Below are positions 43,031 to 55,600 of a stretch of DNA of 64,000 nucleotides, piece after piece. Location of the stretch: contig JAACMV010000016.1 of NCBI GenBank assembly GCA_010909725.1, positions 1,125,127 through 1,189,126 on the forward strand, given 5' to 3'. The stretch's first letter is position 1; each line of letters begins with the position of its first letter. This DNA comes from Picochlorum sp. 'celeri' (taxonomy: Eukaryota; Chlorophyta; Trebouxiophyceae). The notes under the pieces were generated by a model. The model saw only the letters and a list, made by a program, of their open reading frames with translations, had not been told where the DNA came from and did no database searches. The position numbers were made by a program, and so were the translations under genes.

Positions 43031-45692
43031 GAGGTCATCAAGCTGGCTCCTGTCGTCGAGGGTTTGACTCTACTTGGGATTTCTTCCCGTGTAATCAGCA
43101 CAGGGCAGCATTCAACAATGCTAACAGAGACAGCGGGCTCGTTGGGCTTTGATTTCACGGATAAGCTGAGATGGAAGAGAAAATCAAGCAATCTGAAGGA
43201 TCTATTCAAGCATATATTCACTGCCTCATACGATTACATGCTCAAACACAGGCCAAGGATGGTGGTAATTCAAGGAGACACAACGACCGCGCTGGCAGTG
43301 GGTTTAGCTGCAGCACATCTTCTGGTTGATGTTGCTCATGTTGAGGCAGGCCTACGCACATATGACACCAGAAACCCTTTCCCTGAAGAAATGAATCGAG
43401 TTCAATTGGACCATCTGTCATCACTACTATTTGCGCCTTCGAAAATTGCCGAATCAAACCTTCTAGATGAAGGAATATGCGCAGAAAGAGTTTTCATGGT
43501 CGGAAACACTGTAGTAGATAGTTTACTCCAAATGCAAGAGACAGGTTCTTGGTCAGCTCCCAAAACTAGTCAGGACATTATAGAGAAGTGCGTTGAACAT
43601 TATTTATTCACCAATGGGATATTAAATGTTTAATAGACAATTTTTGACACTGTCATGTTGCAGATTATCAAATTACGAAAGCCTTGTCCTCGTCACATGC
43701 CACCGCCGCGAGTCATATGGGGAGAAGATGGAAGCCATTTTTGCCGGAATCAACTCTGCAGCTGACTACTGTCTGAACAAAAACTCGTGCGCGTTCATAT
43801 TTCCTGTCCACAAGAGTCCAGTAGTACGAAAAACTGCGGAAAAAGCGTTCATGTCGAACCCCAATGTTTTATTGGTCCCTCCCATGGATTACGGAGAGCT
43901 TGTCTATCTGTATCAGGCAGTAGACCTGATTGTAACAGATTCGGGAGGAATCCAAGAAGAGGCTACAGCCCTTGGAATACAAACAATTGTGGTCCGTGAA
44001 CATACCGAGCGGCCAGAGGGAGTTCTGGCTGGTATACTCGATCTGGTCCCTGTGAATGCATCTGTCATCTCAAGTACGATCTTGGGGAAAATTCGGATAG
44101 GTAGTAGGAAGTCCACCAATACTACGAATATAAGTGCCATATATGGTGTTGGTGACAGTGGCTTAAAAATTGCTAAGAAGCTTCTCGAGTATATTAACGG
44201 TCGACAAATAGGGAAGCCGACTCAAGGCTGTGACCCCAGAGTTCTCCAGTCCAAGTCAGTTTCAAATTCACTTTTTTCAAAAAGGCTGGTCCCCCCGGCA
44301 AACCGCCCTATCCGTCGCTCTCCTGCCCAGCCTTTTTCCGCTTTGATGGCGATGCCGAGCAAATATTCAGAGGGAACAAAATCGCACCACAATATCACTG
44401 TGATCGTTTCATTCTATCGGCGGGTCAACACAGTGGACCGTATTTTGGATTCTCTGCTGCAGCAAAAGCATTCACCTGAGGAAGTTTGGGCGTACGTATT
44501 TGGTTCTCCGATACAATCTATTCTTGTTAATCGCCTGAGACGATATCAAAGCGACAATCCTAGGATTGCCCAGAGACTTGAAATATTTGAAGCCACGAAG
44601 TCCTTGGGATACCATGGTAGATTTCAGCTCGGACTCCAGGTGCGCACCCCATACGTTGCTATATTTGATGATGACTGTATTCCTGGGTCACAATTTCTAG
44701 CTCATACGCTTTATATAATGAATATTGGCAAATATATGGGTGTGTTTGGTATCAAGGGCCACGATGCTGGTCCCTATCTTCCTGATCAACCAATCTTTGG
44801 CGCCGGACCCTTGGCAAAAAGCCAAAGTCTTGAAGAAGTAGACATTGTTGGTGGCGCTTGGATAATGAAATCCGACCATCTGAAACTGCTTTTCCGCCGG
44901 AAGCCCTACACATGGACTACTGGGGAAGATATGCAACTGTGCCATGCGATGAGGACCATCGCCAACTATTCATGCTACGTTCTACCAGCAAACTATTCTG
45001 ATCCAAATAGCATGGGCACATCAGATCTTGAGGATTACCTAAAAATCTCCGAGGAGGGGGATACAACGTATGTCACTGTAACTGCTGAAGAAAGGGTCAA
45101 TCAAGAAGTCGAGTTCTTCCTAGCTGGGGATCGACGAGACCGGTGGATGCAGTTGATTCGATCCACTTCAAATTGCAAGTTCCTTATGATCGCCAGGAAT
45201 TCCGATGCACTTGAGCAATATGCTCTAGAAGTTCTACCCAAGCTGGGAAGCATAAAGTCATGCAGCAACGTCCTGTGGTTCTCCGCGGTCACAGACTCCC
45301 ACAGCTACAGAGACCTAACAAAATGGTTTGGAATATCTGGGAAGCTTGATATTCATAGAGATTTTGATCATGATAATAAAGTACTAGCGATAACGCTTGT
45401 GATTGAAAAGTTGCACACCATGCTTGAAATGGTCCAGCCTGCGGCTATCCTGGCTGATTCCAGGAGCTTAAGGCCTGAGGAGCTTCAGGGAATTTTAACT
45501 GCTGCACTGATAGAGCAGCAATGTGCCATTTTAATGTGGTGCTCTTCGTTACGTTCAGGCTGGCCAACAAGCATACCTCGGTACCTGAAACAACCAGGCA
45601 TCCTTGTCTGGTGTCCAGTGGGGGAAAGCAGTTCCAATGATCTCAAAATGCATCTCCAAGCTTGCTTGACTTCCATTGGCATTGGTTCATAG
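42764..45692 (+). CDS. Membrane-anchored fusion: non-hydrolysing UDP-GlcNAc 2-epimerase plus GT2-type glycosyltransferase
   Basis: Two exons (42764-43587 and 43664-45692; 76-bp intron GTGCGT...TTGCAG, phase 2) give 950 residues in one frame. Residues 1-65 are a basic tail and a signal anchor (WAIVLSLSLIVLWRAW). The epimerase domain (about 80-450) has all bacterial WecB/MnaA signatures: FAGTRPEVIKLAPVVE, VIQGDTTTAL, HVEAGLRT, FPEEMNR, VTCHRRES and TDSGGIQEEATALG; such enzymes interconvert UDP-GlcNAc and UDP-ManNAc. After a Pro/Ser linker a second enzyme follows (NITVIVSFYRRVNTVDRIL, YVAIFDDDCIPG, VDIVGGAWIMKSDH, TTGEDMQLCHAM), a GT-A fold of GT2 type with its DDD and ED motifs. I infer that one Golgi protein makes UDP-ManNAc and uses it or passes it on. 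No frameshift is needed. A bacterial origin of the epimerase part is likely. Confidence 0.85.
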
Positions 45693-45824
45693 GAAATGCC
45701 TGTTTCGATGTGTTGATTGTCATTCATATTGAACCATTCTTCTTCTTGACACATAACGTACAGTAACAAGGGCCGAGGGGATCTCTTCATCAAATTTGAT
45801 GAAGTGTAAAATGCAATTCAGAGT

Positions 45825-46295
45825 TTGGAGAAATACTGCAAGTTATTGTCAGCTCAGCTTTACCCCTCCTTCACAAAATTCAGCAGACTTTCAACCTACA
45901 AGCTTCCACAAGAACTATATAGGGCAGAGATAGTTCGCCCCTCGGAGACACAGCTTGAGCAGATCTATCATGCTATGCGCTCTGTGCTCCCCTCGAAGAC
46001 GGGATGGAGCTCTCGTATGTTCCCAGCTAATACTAAGATGGGAGGTCTTGGCTGCCTTCCACTGAAGGAACACCTTGATGCCAAAGATGTCAAATGGGTT
46101 AGCCAACTGTTCACCATGGGCCCTTCGAAACTATGGGTACAGCTAGTGTGGAATATATTCCCGCCCCAGAACAACAAATTCCAACAGGCAGCACCAGAGG
46201 CCCTGGCATATCTGCCAACACCGCTTCGGGCTCTCATTACTCATGTTCATGGTAAAACTCATCTCGACATACAAAGTTTTATTCACTTTGGTTAA
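45825..46295 (+). pseudogene. Non-LTR retrotransposon reverse transcriptase, C-terminal remnant
   Basis: The reading contains KTGWSSRMFPANTKMGGLGC, LPLKEHLDAKDVKWVSQLF and MGPSKLWVQLVWNIF. The pattern of G-G-L-G followed by a helix, KW..xLF and P.-.W is typical of the region just after the reverse transcriptase domain in LINE-like elements. The polymerase core (FADD box) is absent, so this is a dead 3' fragment, 130 bp downstream of the epimerase gene. Confidence 0.6.
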
Positions 46296-47492
46296 GAAAG
46301 GACTATGCTATTCTTTCACAGAGTTTCCTCTCATAAATTTGATCTTGAGGAGCCGCCCAAACCTCAATCAACTATGGTGACCACACCATCATGCAACTTT
46401 TCCAGGAGATTTCCAGGAGAAAGGCTGGATCCAAATTTTATCAGCACGTCACATGTCGACACATTTATCGCCGCGGATGATTGCCCACTCTATACAATCA
46501 AGGACATTCATGGATCAAGCTTACAATGCGCACACTACAGAAGTACATACCAGTATCATTGAACCTGTCAAACGGTTTTCGGGGTCTTTGATAGCCTAAA
46601 ACACCTCCGATCTCGCCGTTTAAATTATTAAAAGATACATCTTTTCATTCTACATCGAATGATATCCTTATCTGGAATATTCTATTTCGTTAAGGTGCCG
46701 AACACAGCGTCACAAAAAAAAGGCGCCACAAAGTGTCCCGGGTATAGGGATCAGTGTAGGGTACCAACCTCCATGGTCACTTTCTCCTCCACAGGGCATT
46801 TTTCGCACCCCAAAATTTGCACAGAGCATATAAATACCACAATTATTCGTTTACAAAGGTTTCAGAGCTCAAATCAACACAGAAAGGCCATTTCTCGCAG
46901 CATGTCAAAATATGCTGACGTGGCAAGGTCACAAAAACGCTTTCAGTGGGCATTCCTCGAAAATTCACACAGATATAACGCAACAAGCACTTAAAATTTT
47001 TTTTCCCTTCAATAGACAGTATATAAATTCTACATGGTATCACAGTGGTACAAATGCGCAAAAGCTCTCTGCTGTGAGAGGAACGACTCCGTGCTTTTTG
47101 AGCGAGAGGAACGGAATCGATCCACATCAACCATCACAATACCTCTACGATGGTAGACCAACGCCGGCTCCGAACCCTCGAGAAATCGATTGCCCACCCC
47201 CTAGAGGCCCCTGATGTAATAAAAACATAGAAAAAAGGGAGTGATAGTATGTAGTGTGTATATACTTGTTGCACATGATATTGCAACAGTGTATGTTTGA
47301 ATACATTTTAAATCGTTTGGCTGACAATGCCAGGAGAGTTTGAATAGTGTTCAAACGCACGTGCGATTGTCCTTGTTTCTCAAGCATATTACGCTTTTGT
47401 GTGCAATTCGCGCAATACTGCCGCTTTAAATATATAAAGTATCAAAGTTGGAGGGATTTTGAGCCACAAAGAGGCGAAAAACAAGGGATTTC
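46296..47492. other. Spacer without a supported gene
   Basis: About 1.2 kb, likely holding the left end of the element that follows; no inverted repeat was found by eye. Confidence 0.35.
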
Positions 47493-48761
47493 ATGCCAAC
47501 TTTTGCCCCGAATGCGAGTGCGGACGATGTGCCTGCGCGTGAGATCGTCGGCACCGATCGCGTGTATTCGGATCATACCCAAGAAATCGATGTAGATATA
47601 GTGAATAATGATACATGTCGCGCAAACAAGGCGGCACCGCCGAGAAAATTTTTCAAACCTCGGGAAGAGGAGCCTCCCAGGAAGTACCCAAGACTGGAAA
47701 ATGGCCAAATTTTGGCCAAAAATAGCCTTCCTGAAGGGTTTCCGGAGCTCATCACTGCCCTGTATAGTGACGTCAAGGTGTGGTATGAGAAGAGCAGAAA
47801 GATGGAGGGAATGCACGAAGAGGAGAGGTCAAGGTGTGCCTCCCTGCAGGCTCAAGTAGCACAGATAGAGGGTGAGTTGTCCAGGAACAGGGCCCATGCC
47901 CAAAAGGTGGTCGAGCTGGCTTCGCCCTTGGTCATCACATCGCAACATGCAATCGATGCATGGCAAGAGAAGACCCGGTACCTGCAACAGTGCATCCTTG
48001 GGCTTGGATCCTTTGTTGCAGAGGAGGCAGAAGCGGCTGAGCACACCCCTGCAGTTGGAGTGGATGAGCCAGCCATGGACGAAGCATCGGGGGGCTTGTA
48101 CGACCACATTGAGATATGCAGTTTCTACGGGACGTCAGTAGTGGGGACAGAGCAAGCTAATGCTGTCAGCACGAAAGGGTTAGAGTTCATGTTGCAGCAA
48201 CGTGATGGGGACAGGGCCACAGTGGACCAAACCATCCATCTCTTCAACATCAATGTGGGCGAACACGCAGTGATGGACAAATATGGACGTCGAATCTCGA
48301 ATGGATTCTGTGTACTGCAATACGACCTGCAAAGGTGTCTGAGGAAAGCGTTTGGTGACCCTGCTGTGAAGAATTTTGGGAACCATACACAGAAGACAAA
48401 CAAGTTTGTGTTGCCAAAGGCAGTACTGGTATCAAAACTCACAGATGTGGCCGTCGATGAACTTACATCAAAAAAAATAATCATGAGGAATAAGCCGAAC
48501 CAGGAATTCTGTTTCATTCCGTATGCAGATGTTGAGCATGTCCTTACCAAGTTTGCCCAGCACAACTGCAGGCAGCAGCAGACCACAGCAAGGCTCCTCC
48601 TCCTGCAGTCGATGCTTGACAAGTTCTATCGACGCTATTGCTGTGGTGAGGAGGTTGTTGAAGGCCAGGGCGAGGCCGTGTCAGGGGATGGAGGCCAAGA
48701 GTGGTCTGTTGAGAGAACTGATGCTGTGTCCTGCCTGCCAGAACCTTCACATGGCACCTGA
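47493..48761 (+). CDS. Partner gene of the SWIM/KDZ-like transposase, coiled coil plus unrecognised domain
   Basis: A clean 422-residue frame starts MPTFAPNASADDVPAREIVG. It has a basic/Pro-rich part (RKFFKPREEEPPRKYPRLEN), a coiled coil (MHEEERSRCASLQAQVAQIE) at about residues 105-170, and a C-terminal globular domain (DQTIHLFNINVGEHAVMDKY, RISNGFCVLQYDLQRCLRKA, KYY-free, ending FYRRYCCGEE). I do not recognise the domain. The basic patch is a possible nuclear signal. It converges on the transposase gene and their 3' ends overlap by 15 bp (48747-48761), so they most likely belong to one element. It may bind DNA or the transposase; that is inference. Confidence 0.6.
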   Translation: MPTFAPNASADDVPAREIVGTDRVYSDHTQEIDVDIVNNDTCRANKAAPPRKFFKPREEEPPRKYPRLENGQILAKNSLPEGFPELITALYSDVKVWYEKSRKMEGMHEEERSRCASLQAQVAQIEGELSRNRAHAQKVVELASPLVITSQHAIDAWQEKTRYLQQCILGLGSFVAEEAEAAEHTPAVGVDEPAMDEASGGLYDHIEICSFYGTSVVGTEQANAVSTKGLEFMLQQRDGDRATVDQTIHLFNINVGEHAVMDKYGRRISNGFCVLQYDLQRCLRKAFGDPAVKNFGNHTQKTNKFVLPKAVLVSKLTDVAVDELTSKKIIMRNKPNQEFCFIPYADVEHVLTKFAQHNCRQQQTTARLLLLQSMLDKFYRRYCCGEEVVEGQGEAVSGDGGQEWSVERTDAVSCLPEPSHGT

Positions 48762-51700
48762 GGACGGCCAACCGTTCCTCCTCTGCTTTCTTTTCTGCTC
48801 GATATTCATTCTTTTTAGCTTGTGGTAATTCCAATGACACATGAATGACTTCAGGAGCGTCATGAACGATTTCTGTGACATTCTGCTCATCATGGCCTTC
48901 AGGTTCTTCAAGGATGAGTTGTTCTGCTCTGCAACTTGCGTGTTTAACGCCTGTAACCACTTGTCTTCGTACCCTTTAATCATATATCCAAGACTGCATG
49001 CTTTGTGGTTCCTCCAATGGAAGCCATCCACGAAGAATTTGGTGTGCATGAAGAACAATGGTGCCCTGCTCAAGCAATAGTCCTGCAAGTTGCATGCATT
49101 GTCGTAAATGACGTATTCCGGGGCTTTTCTGAGATACTGTGTCATGAATGCAAATGGTTCTTTCCTCCCTTCTGCTTCTTTGATGATGAAGGATGCATAC
49201 ACAAAACCATGCTCACACAGGATGGTGAACACCCCTCCTGTCCTGTCCCCAGGCTTGCAGAACGCGTGCTCACACGCATCTTTCCTCCCGTCAACGCTCT
49301 CTTCCTCTTTCATCGAGTCTGCCTGATATTGGGGCTTGGATCGGACGCGCTGCAGGCCCGTCAGGATGCCAGAATGTAGGTATGATCCATCCAGAATTGA
49401 TGGTCCCTGAGGTGGGACACCACTCCCAAGCTCGCTTTCCAGCGTGTATCTATCATGGAAAGCATTTGTACTCTCGATTCGGGTCACTAATTCATTCAGA
49501 AGATTGCCCCATACCGCCGGAATGTGTACGCAAGAGTCCCCAGGCCGCTTGATGGTCAACAGCAGTTTGAACAGGGGTGGGGCCTCCTTGCTCAGCTGCG
49601 ACAGCACACCACTCGGGACCGTGCGGCTCTCCAAACATTCCTTGAGTAAAATACAACATCTCAACGTGATGTAGGATACAGCGGGGGACTCGGAGGCGAG
49701 GCAAAAGATGAATTCTGCCAGGCTGGTAAGCCTCTCTGAGGAGTCCCAGGCTTTGGCTTTAGCAAACGCCCATTGCAGGAAGGAATCCACATTCCAAAGG
49801 GTTCCAAGTTGTCTTAAATGTCGTCCTTTATCCCTCCAAAATTCCTCCAGACCCGCAGCGTCGCGAGCCTTCCTGATCCGCTTCTGGAACTGCAGCAACA
49901 GCCTAGCAAGGGAAAGCCTAGCTTTCCTTGTTCTTCTGGCCTTGTCTACATTGAGGAACGACCTATCCCTTTTGCCCCGAAGCTTTGGAACACTCTTGCC
50001 GTTCTCATCGGTGGCCGTGATGCTGTCGGCGAAGCAAGCTCTGGACCTGATGCTCATGCTTGTCCCATCCATGATCAGCACCTTTGGGGAGTCTTTGCAG
50101 CAAGGGCACATCATCTGGTTCTCTAGCTCCACCAGTTTATCCCCATCGTCGTATTTCATTGCCCACGATGTGCATTTACCGAACTGGATTGCAGCATTAC
50201 GAAAGAGCGTGGCATCCATAAAGGGATTTTCAAGTGGGGCCCCAGGTACCCCATCCTCACCAAACAACTGCTTCCCACTGTATCTGCTGCATAAATCCGC
50301 GCACTGGCTTTCCAAAGACTGACCACCCTTTAGAACAGATGCATTGTAGGCATCTTGCATCATTTGAAGCTCTATAATCATCGTGTTCGAAGCTCTCCAC
50401 AGGCCATCCTGAACCCCCATGTATGGCACTTCACACTCTGCCCTTCTGTTGGGGCATACCCACTTGTATACGGATCTCTTGTGCACTGCATCATATCGCG
50501 TGGGATTCAGAAATACTAAGGCGTCTTGGCAGTCCAGTACGAGCCCGCTGGCGTCCGCATAGTCCTGCTGGCAGCAGCATTGTCTAGATGGCTTTGGAGG
50601 CTTCAGTTCTGCAAGCCCTTCAAAGTATCGTTCGCCGTTAGGATGCTCCCAGGCGCTCAAACCTGCGTGATATATCCTCTGAATACTTTCAAGCACACTG
50701 CCATGCATCGGCATATCTATTCGTGCCTCTTCTGGGTGGTTCTCCACATACCACTCTACTGAGCCAGGCCTGCTGTCTATCACATACACCTCCTGACTGC
50801 CATTGCCTCGTGCATTCTGCGCCACGGCACCTTCTTGATTCATAGAACATATTTTCTGAACATGACGACAGCTGCGATTGTCTCGAGAACACAAGGAGCA
50901 CCGCCAACCAGCCTGGTCCACTTTGAGAAAGCCCCCATCATAGTAGTATGCCACAAAGGTCCCATCCCTCCTAGTTACCTGTACCACGTCATGCGCCGCC
51001 CCAAATGTACCAGACTTTAAGGTATCATAGTGCTTTTCCAAGTACTGAACGTGCACACAGTCGCCCTCCTCGTCGTAGCCAGAAGTGTATGTATCACAGT
51101 TGCATTCAAACTTTCTCTCTTTGACATCTGGGCAGTCGACCCTCACTAACATCATATGATTCAGAGATTCGCCCACATGCCCGTGTTTCCTCGAGTCTAT
51201 ACACGCCCATGATAAGGATTCTCGATGCCCCATGTGCTCGTGTCTGCAGAGTGGCTGCACAGGTGGGTATTTGACCTGTCTCAGCATGTCCTCATACCAC
51301 TCTAGAGAGCCAGGCCTTAAGAGCGGCTCTCCATCCCAGGTCTTCGTTCTTTTCCTGGAATAGTTCGTCATCACCCTACTTTCGGACAATTTCCGCCGTT
51401 TCATGCCCTTGGGCTGCTGCGCAAGTGCAATATCCAAAGGAGGAAACCTCTTGCCCATGTTGTGAAAATGGAACACCTCATCTAGGACTGATAATTCGCG
51501 CAGATCGGCGGCATTCTTCAGCAACACCCCCTTATATCCAGATATAGAAATGTACATGGGAAGATTCGTCAAGGATTGCACCTTCTCGAATGCATTTTGA
51601 ATGCATCTGGTCTTGTTGTGCCAGCCTTGCTGGACAACACGACTGTTGGGATTACTCCCCTGAAACAGGCATATCTCCACAGGAATCCTGGGCAAGGCTA

Positions 51701-51902
51701 TGTCCTTAATACCTTTGGACTTGTGAAGCAGATTCATGAAGGTTTGGTGCACAGATGCCCAGATTTCGGGGGCATCTGAGTAGCCAATGTTGCCTGTTCT
51801 GGAGACATAGATGCTCCTCTGAGGCCCCAACCACGCCACCAAAGCGCAGGTTGCCCCATAGTCGCACACCATATCACGCATATGGTCTGATATTTTCATC
51901 AT
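48747..51902 (-). mobile_element. Intact 1051-residue transposase with SWIM zinc fingers, KDZ/Zisupton-like
   Basis: One unbroken frame. An N-terminal domain (MMKISDHMRDMVCDYG...) is followed by basic RKLSESR ... YSRKRTKTW, then two SWIM-like zinc fingers: ECNCDTYTSGYDEEGDCVHV (CxC..CxH, about residue 265-285) and CSLCSRDNRSCRHV (about 332). A Cys-rich middle (CCCQQDYADASGLVLDCQ; MMCPCC) precedes the catalytic part: LIMDGTSMSIRSRA (about 609), ILCEHGFVYASFI, YVIYDNACNLQDYCLSRAPL (about 931), FFVDGFHWRNHKACSLGYMI and LNTQVAEQNNSSLKNLKAMM (about 989), giving D, D and E. The YDNAC and NH-C patterns fit the KDZ superfamily, and SWIM fingers occur in Zisupton-type members. With no stop or frameshift in 3.1 kb the element may be active or recently so. 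Its ends were not found. Confidence 0.75.
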
Positions 51903-52603
51903 GTGCCCATGGATGGCCTCGGCCTCACTGCAGAATGGGTAGAAAGGCTAGGTAAAACTGGTTCAAAACACCAGGTTTGAGAATTGGGGCACTCGTTCCG
52001 CCTGATGCCGCCATCTCACCGACCATATAGCGGCTCAAAATACTCCATAAGAGTTTTAAGTTCGATACCAACGGGCGACACGCCCGGAAACGCACCTCTC
52101 GCACTGTCTCAGACGTCTTTTGAACAGGGCATCTTTCTGACAAGGTCCCCGCACACCCCCATGTCGGGTGGACACAACCATTATGGCCTCCAAAACCTTC
52201 AATTACATCATTATAAATAATATGAATGCCCCCAGTGGGGTTGCGGTGAGCATATTTTTTCAGGGGACTTGGGATGATTTACAAACGGGAAGGGGCTCAC
52301 TGCGACCGGCAGTTATGACATCCGGCCTGTGACCCCCTATCCAAGCTACCGTTGATGGTCCAAGATATATTGGACTGTCTAACTCACGGAATGTCCCCCA
52401 AAACTCGCTCCCTGGAGAAAGCCACAAAAGCCGCAAAGCGCGGATCGTAATAGAATGATACTCTCAGTATCCACTAGGTGTCGAGCAGATCTGTGAATAC
52501 CACCCTTCAGCGAAGCTTCGCTCAACTGCCACAGTCGCATGCCTCAACGAACAACTGTAGTCTTGCCCTTTGGAGCTGGAGTGAGCCCATGAAAACCGGA
52601 TAA
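51903..52603. other. Spacer between transposase and Helitron
   Basis: No gene seen. It should contain the right end of the SWIM/KDZ element and the left end of the Helitron (a 5'-TC end is expected), which I could not place. Confidence 0.35.
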
Positions 52604-55600
52604 ATGCATCTTAGAGAAAAGAGGAGTCGCAAGCGCAACCGCCGATTCCTGGGAGGGGAGTGGGACAACGAGGTTGAGACCCCAAGGGACAGTGATGGTG
52701 ACGGAAGCTCGCAACCGTGCACTTCTCAACACCCTGGGAAAGGTAACGTGGCCCGTAGTGAACCCGAGGAAGAAAACTTTTAATGCCAAGTATTCCATGT
52801 TTGCAGTGGAGGACGGGAACGTGGTTGTCGATGAGAACGTGGATCCGAATGCCCCAGGACTAGATTGTCTTGGGAGACCAGGGCAGAGGGCAGATGCTTC
52901 TGACGAGGAGTGGGCGCCGGATGAAGATTCCCTTGGACGAATGCAACAGAAGAGGAACGAAGATGGCACACAGAACCAATTCAGCGCGAGATCAGATCTC
53001 CTGCCAGAAGAGCAACAGCGTGGAAGGGCAAGGAGGAGATGTGCAGTGGCTCTACGAGATGCGCTGCACGTGGAATATCTGGATCACGGCAGGCTGGTCA
53101 CAACGCTGTCAATTGTGTGATGCCCGCTATATGAGTGGGGAAGTGAAAAGAATAAGGGGATGATCACAGGGGGATCCCTGTGCTGCCACGATGGGAAAGC
53201 CGCTTTCCTGTCTGATCAGTTCGACAGGCCAGCTCCACAGCCACTGAGGTCTCTGTGGGACGATCGCACGTCCCAAGAAGGCACGTGCTTCCACAAGAAA
53301 AATTAGGTACATCAATGCGGCGCTGCAGATGGCATCGAGCAGCGTCCAACGTGGTGCACACGCCAGGTGCGAGCATGATGGTGGCGCAAGGCAGCATTTA
53401 TCACCTCCTCAACCCCATCGAGACCTCCCAGGATCCTCAGTACGTGCAGATATACATGATGGACGACCAGGGAGGAGGAACTGGCGTGCAGAATTCGAAA
53501 GATGAACGAGAGCAGTGATCCAGAGAGGCAGCACCCCGAAGGAGGGAGGAGAAGGAAGCAGTGCGACGAATTGTGGGGGAGCTGCTGAGCATGCTGCATA
53601 CGTGCAATCCGTACGTGGAGCAATTCAAGTTGGTGGAGGGAGCAGCTGCAAGAGCAAACCAAAGACGACGTGATGGAGTTCGAGGTGGACTTCATAGAGG
53701 CTGCCTCGAACGACCCTCGCGTGTACAACAAGCCCCATGCGTCCGAGGGTGATGGCGGTGGTGGATGACAGGGAGGACCCGAAGGAGAAGCGCGGGGCTG
53801 AGGCTGTTGGCGCGCAATCGCGTGGACTGCAAGAAGCCGGTGATCATCTGGGACAACAGCCCGATGTACGAGCCCTTGCACTTTGTGCTGCTGTATCCCT
53901 GGGGGCACGCCAGGGTGGCACACCGGCATGGGGCTGACCCCACTGCAGTACGGGGCCTACTGGCTCCACGACAGGGCTGGCGCTGCTGCAGACTTCACCA
54001 AAGGCGGTCGACTGTTCCAGGAATGGGTGCTGGACACGTACGTCAAGGTGGAGAGGCAGAGGTTGAACTACCTGAAGACGGACGAGTTTCGCCGAAAGAT
54101 GCGCAGGAGCGCGCTGGGGGCCGCTCCGGCAGGCGGTGGCGCATGGCAGGCGCAAGGGCTCGGAGGCGGGGACCGAAGCTGCCGAGGTGCCGGCCTCCCA
54201 CATCGGATCGCGAGCGTACTTTCGAAAGAAGAGGTACGACGCGTACGCGCTGGCCCGCGCCTTCGGGAACCCCTCGCTGTTCATCACCATGACGTGCAAC
54301 CCCAACTGGCCAGAGATTCAAAGGGAGATCAGGCATGGCCAGGCCGCCCAGGAAAGGCCAGACATCGTGTCTCGCGTCTTTCACGCCAAGCTGCGGCAGC
54401 TCAAGGATGACCTCATCAAGGGCAAGGTGTTCGGGGAGGCCAAGGCCCTCACATATCGAGTGGAGTACCAGAAGAGGGGCCTTCCGCACGTCCACATGCT
54501 GTTGTGGCTGGAGGACCAGGCCATCACGACCACAGGGGAAGGGATCGAGAAGGTGTCTCGGGCATGGATCCCAGATGAGAAGGTAGATCCACACGGGTAT
54601 CATATGGTGGCCAGCCACATGATGCACGGCCCGTGCGACGGCAGATGCTTGAGGGATGGCAGGTGCTGCAGAGACTTCCCAATGGAGTTCAGGGACGAGA
54701 TGACGGTTCCGAACGGCAGCGCCCGTGGGGGGTACCCCATCTACCGCAGGCCAAACAATACAAGAGTGGTGGAGAAGAAACTCGAGAACGGGGATACCGT
54801 GGAGCTCGACAACAGATATGTGGTTCCTTACAACATGTACCTGCTCAAGCGCTACAACTGCCACCTGAACGTCATGGTGTGCTCTGGCATCGAGGGCATC
54901 AAGTACATGTTCAAAGTACGTGTACAAGGAGGCATCTCGATCCAATGTCTCTCTTTCGGAGAGGAGGGAAGCGACGGTGGAGACGGTGGACAATTTCTTT
55001 GACGGCCTGTGCATTGGGTCTGCAGAGGCCTGCTGGAGGCTGTTTGGGTTAGAGCTGGCAGGGAACTACCCCAGCGTGCAGCAGCTCCATCTCCACACCC
55101 CCAACGACCAGAGCGTGCTTTTCGAAGAAGAGGGAAACTTGGTGGACGTTGTTCAGGAGGCGGGCTCGGCTGACACGATGCTGACGGCGTGGTTCAAGTT
55201 CAACTTGGAGGAGAAGCGCAAGTACCAGGCCAGGCTGGCAAGGGCGGGCGAGGGGGCCACCGTTCGCAAGCCTGCCGCGTTGTCCACGTGCTATGCCGAC
55301 ATCGGCGCCATTGCTTCGTGGGATAGGAAGATGAAGCGGTGGACGCGCCGCAAGCGGAACACTCGATGTGTTGGTCGACTGCCTTTTGTCCACCCGCAGG
55401 ACAGGGAGCGGTGGTGCTTGAAGCAATTGTTGTGTGCCCTGCCGGGGGCCACCTCCTGGGACGACCTGAAGACGGTGAGGAATACAGAGGAAGGAGGGAA
55501 CCCGACCCAGGTGGTGTGTCCCAGCTTCGAGGAAGCGTGCCGGCTGCGGGGGATGCTGGAGAATGACGACCTGTGGTGCAGCGGCATGGACGAGGCGGTG

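Noticed and set aside
43588..43663. Frameshift in the epimerase gene
   Set aside because: The two frames join exactly through a consensus GTGCGT...TTGCAG intron, so no error or mutation is needed.
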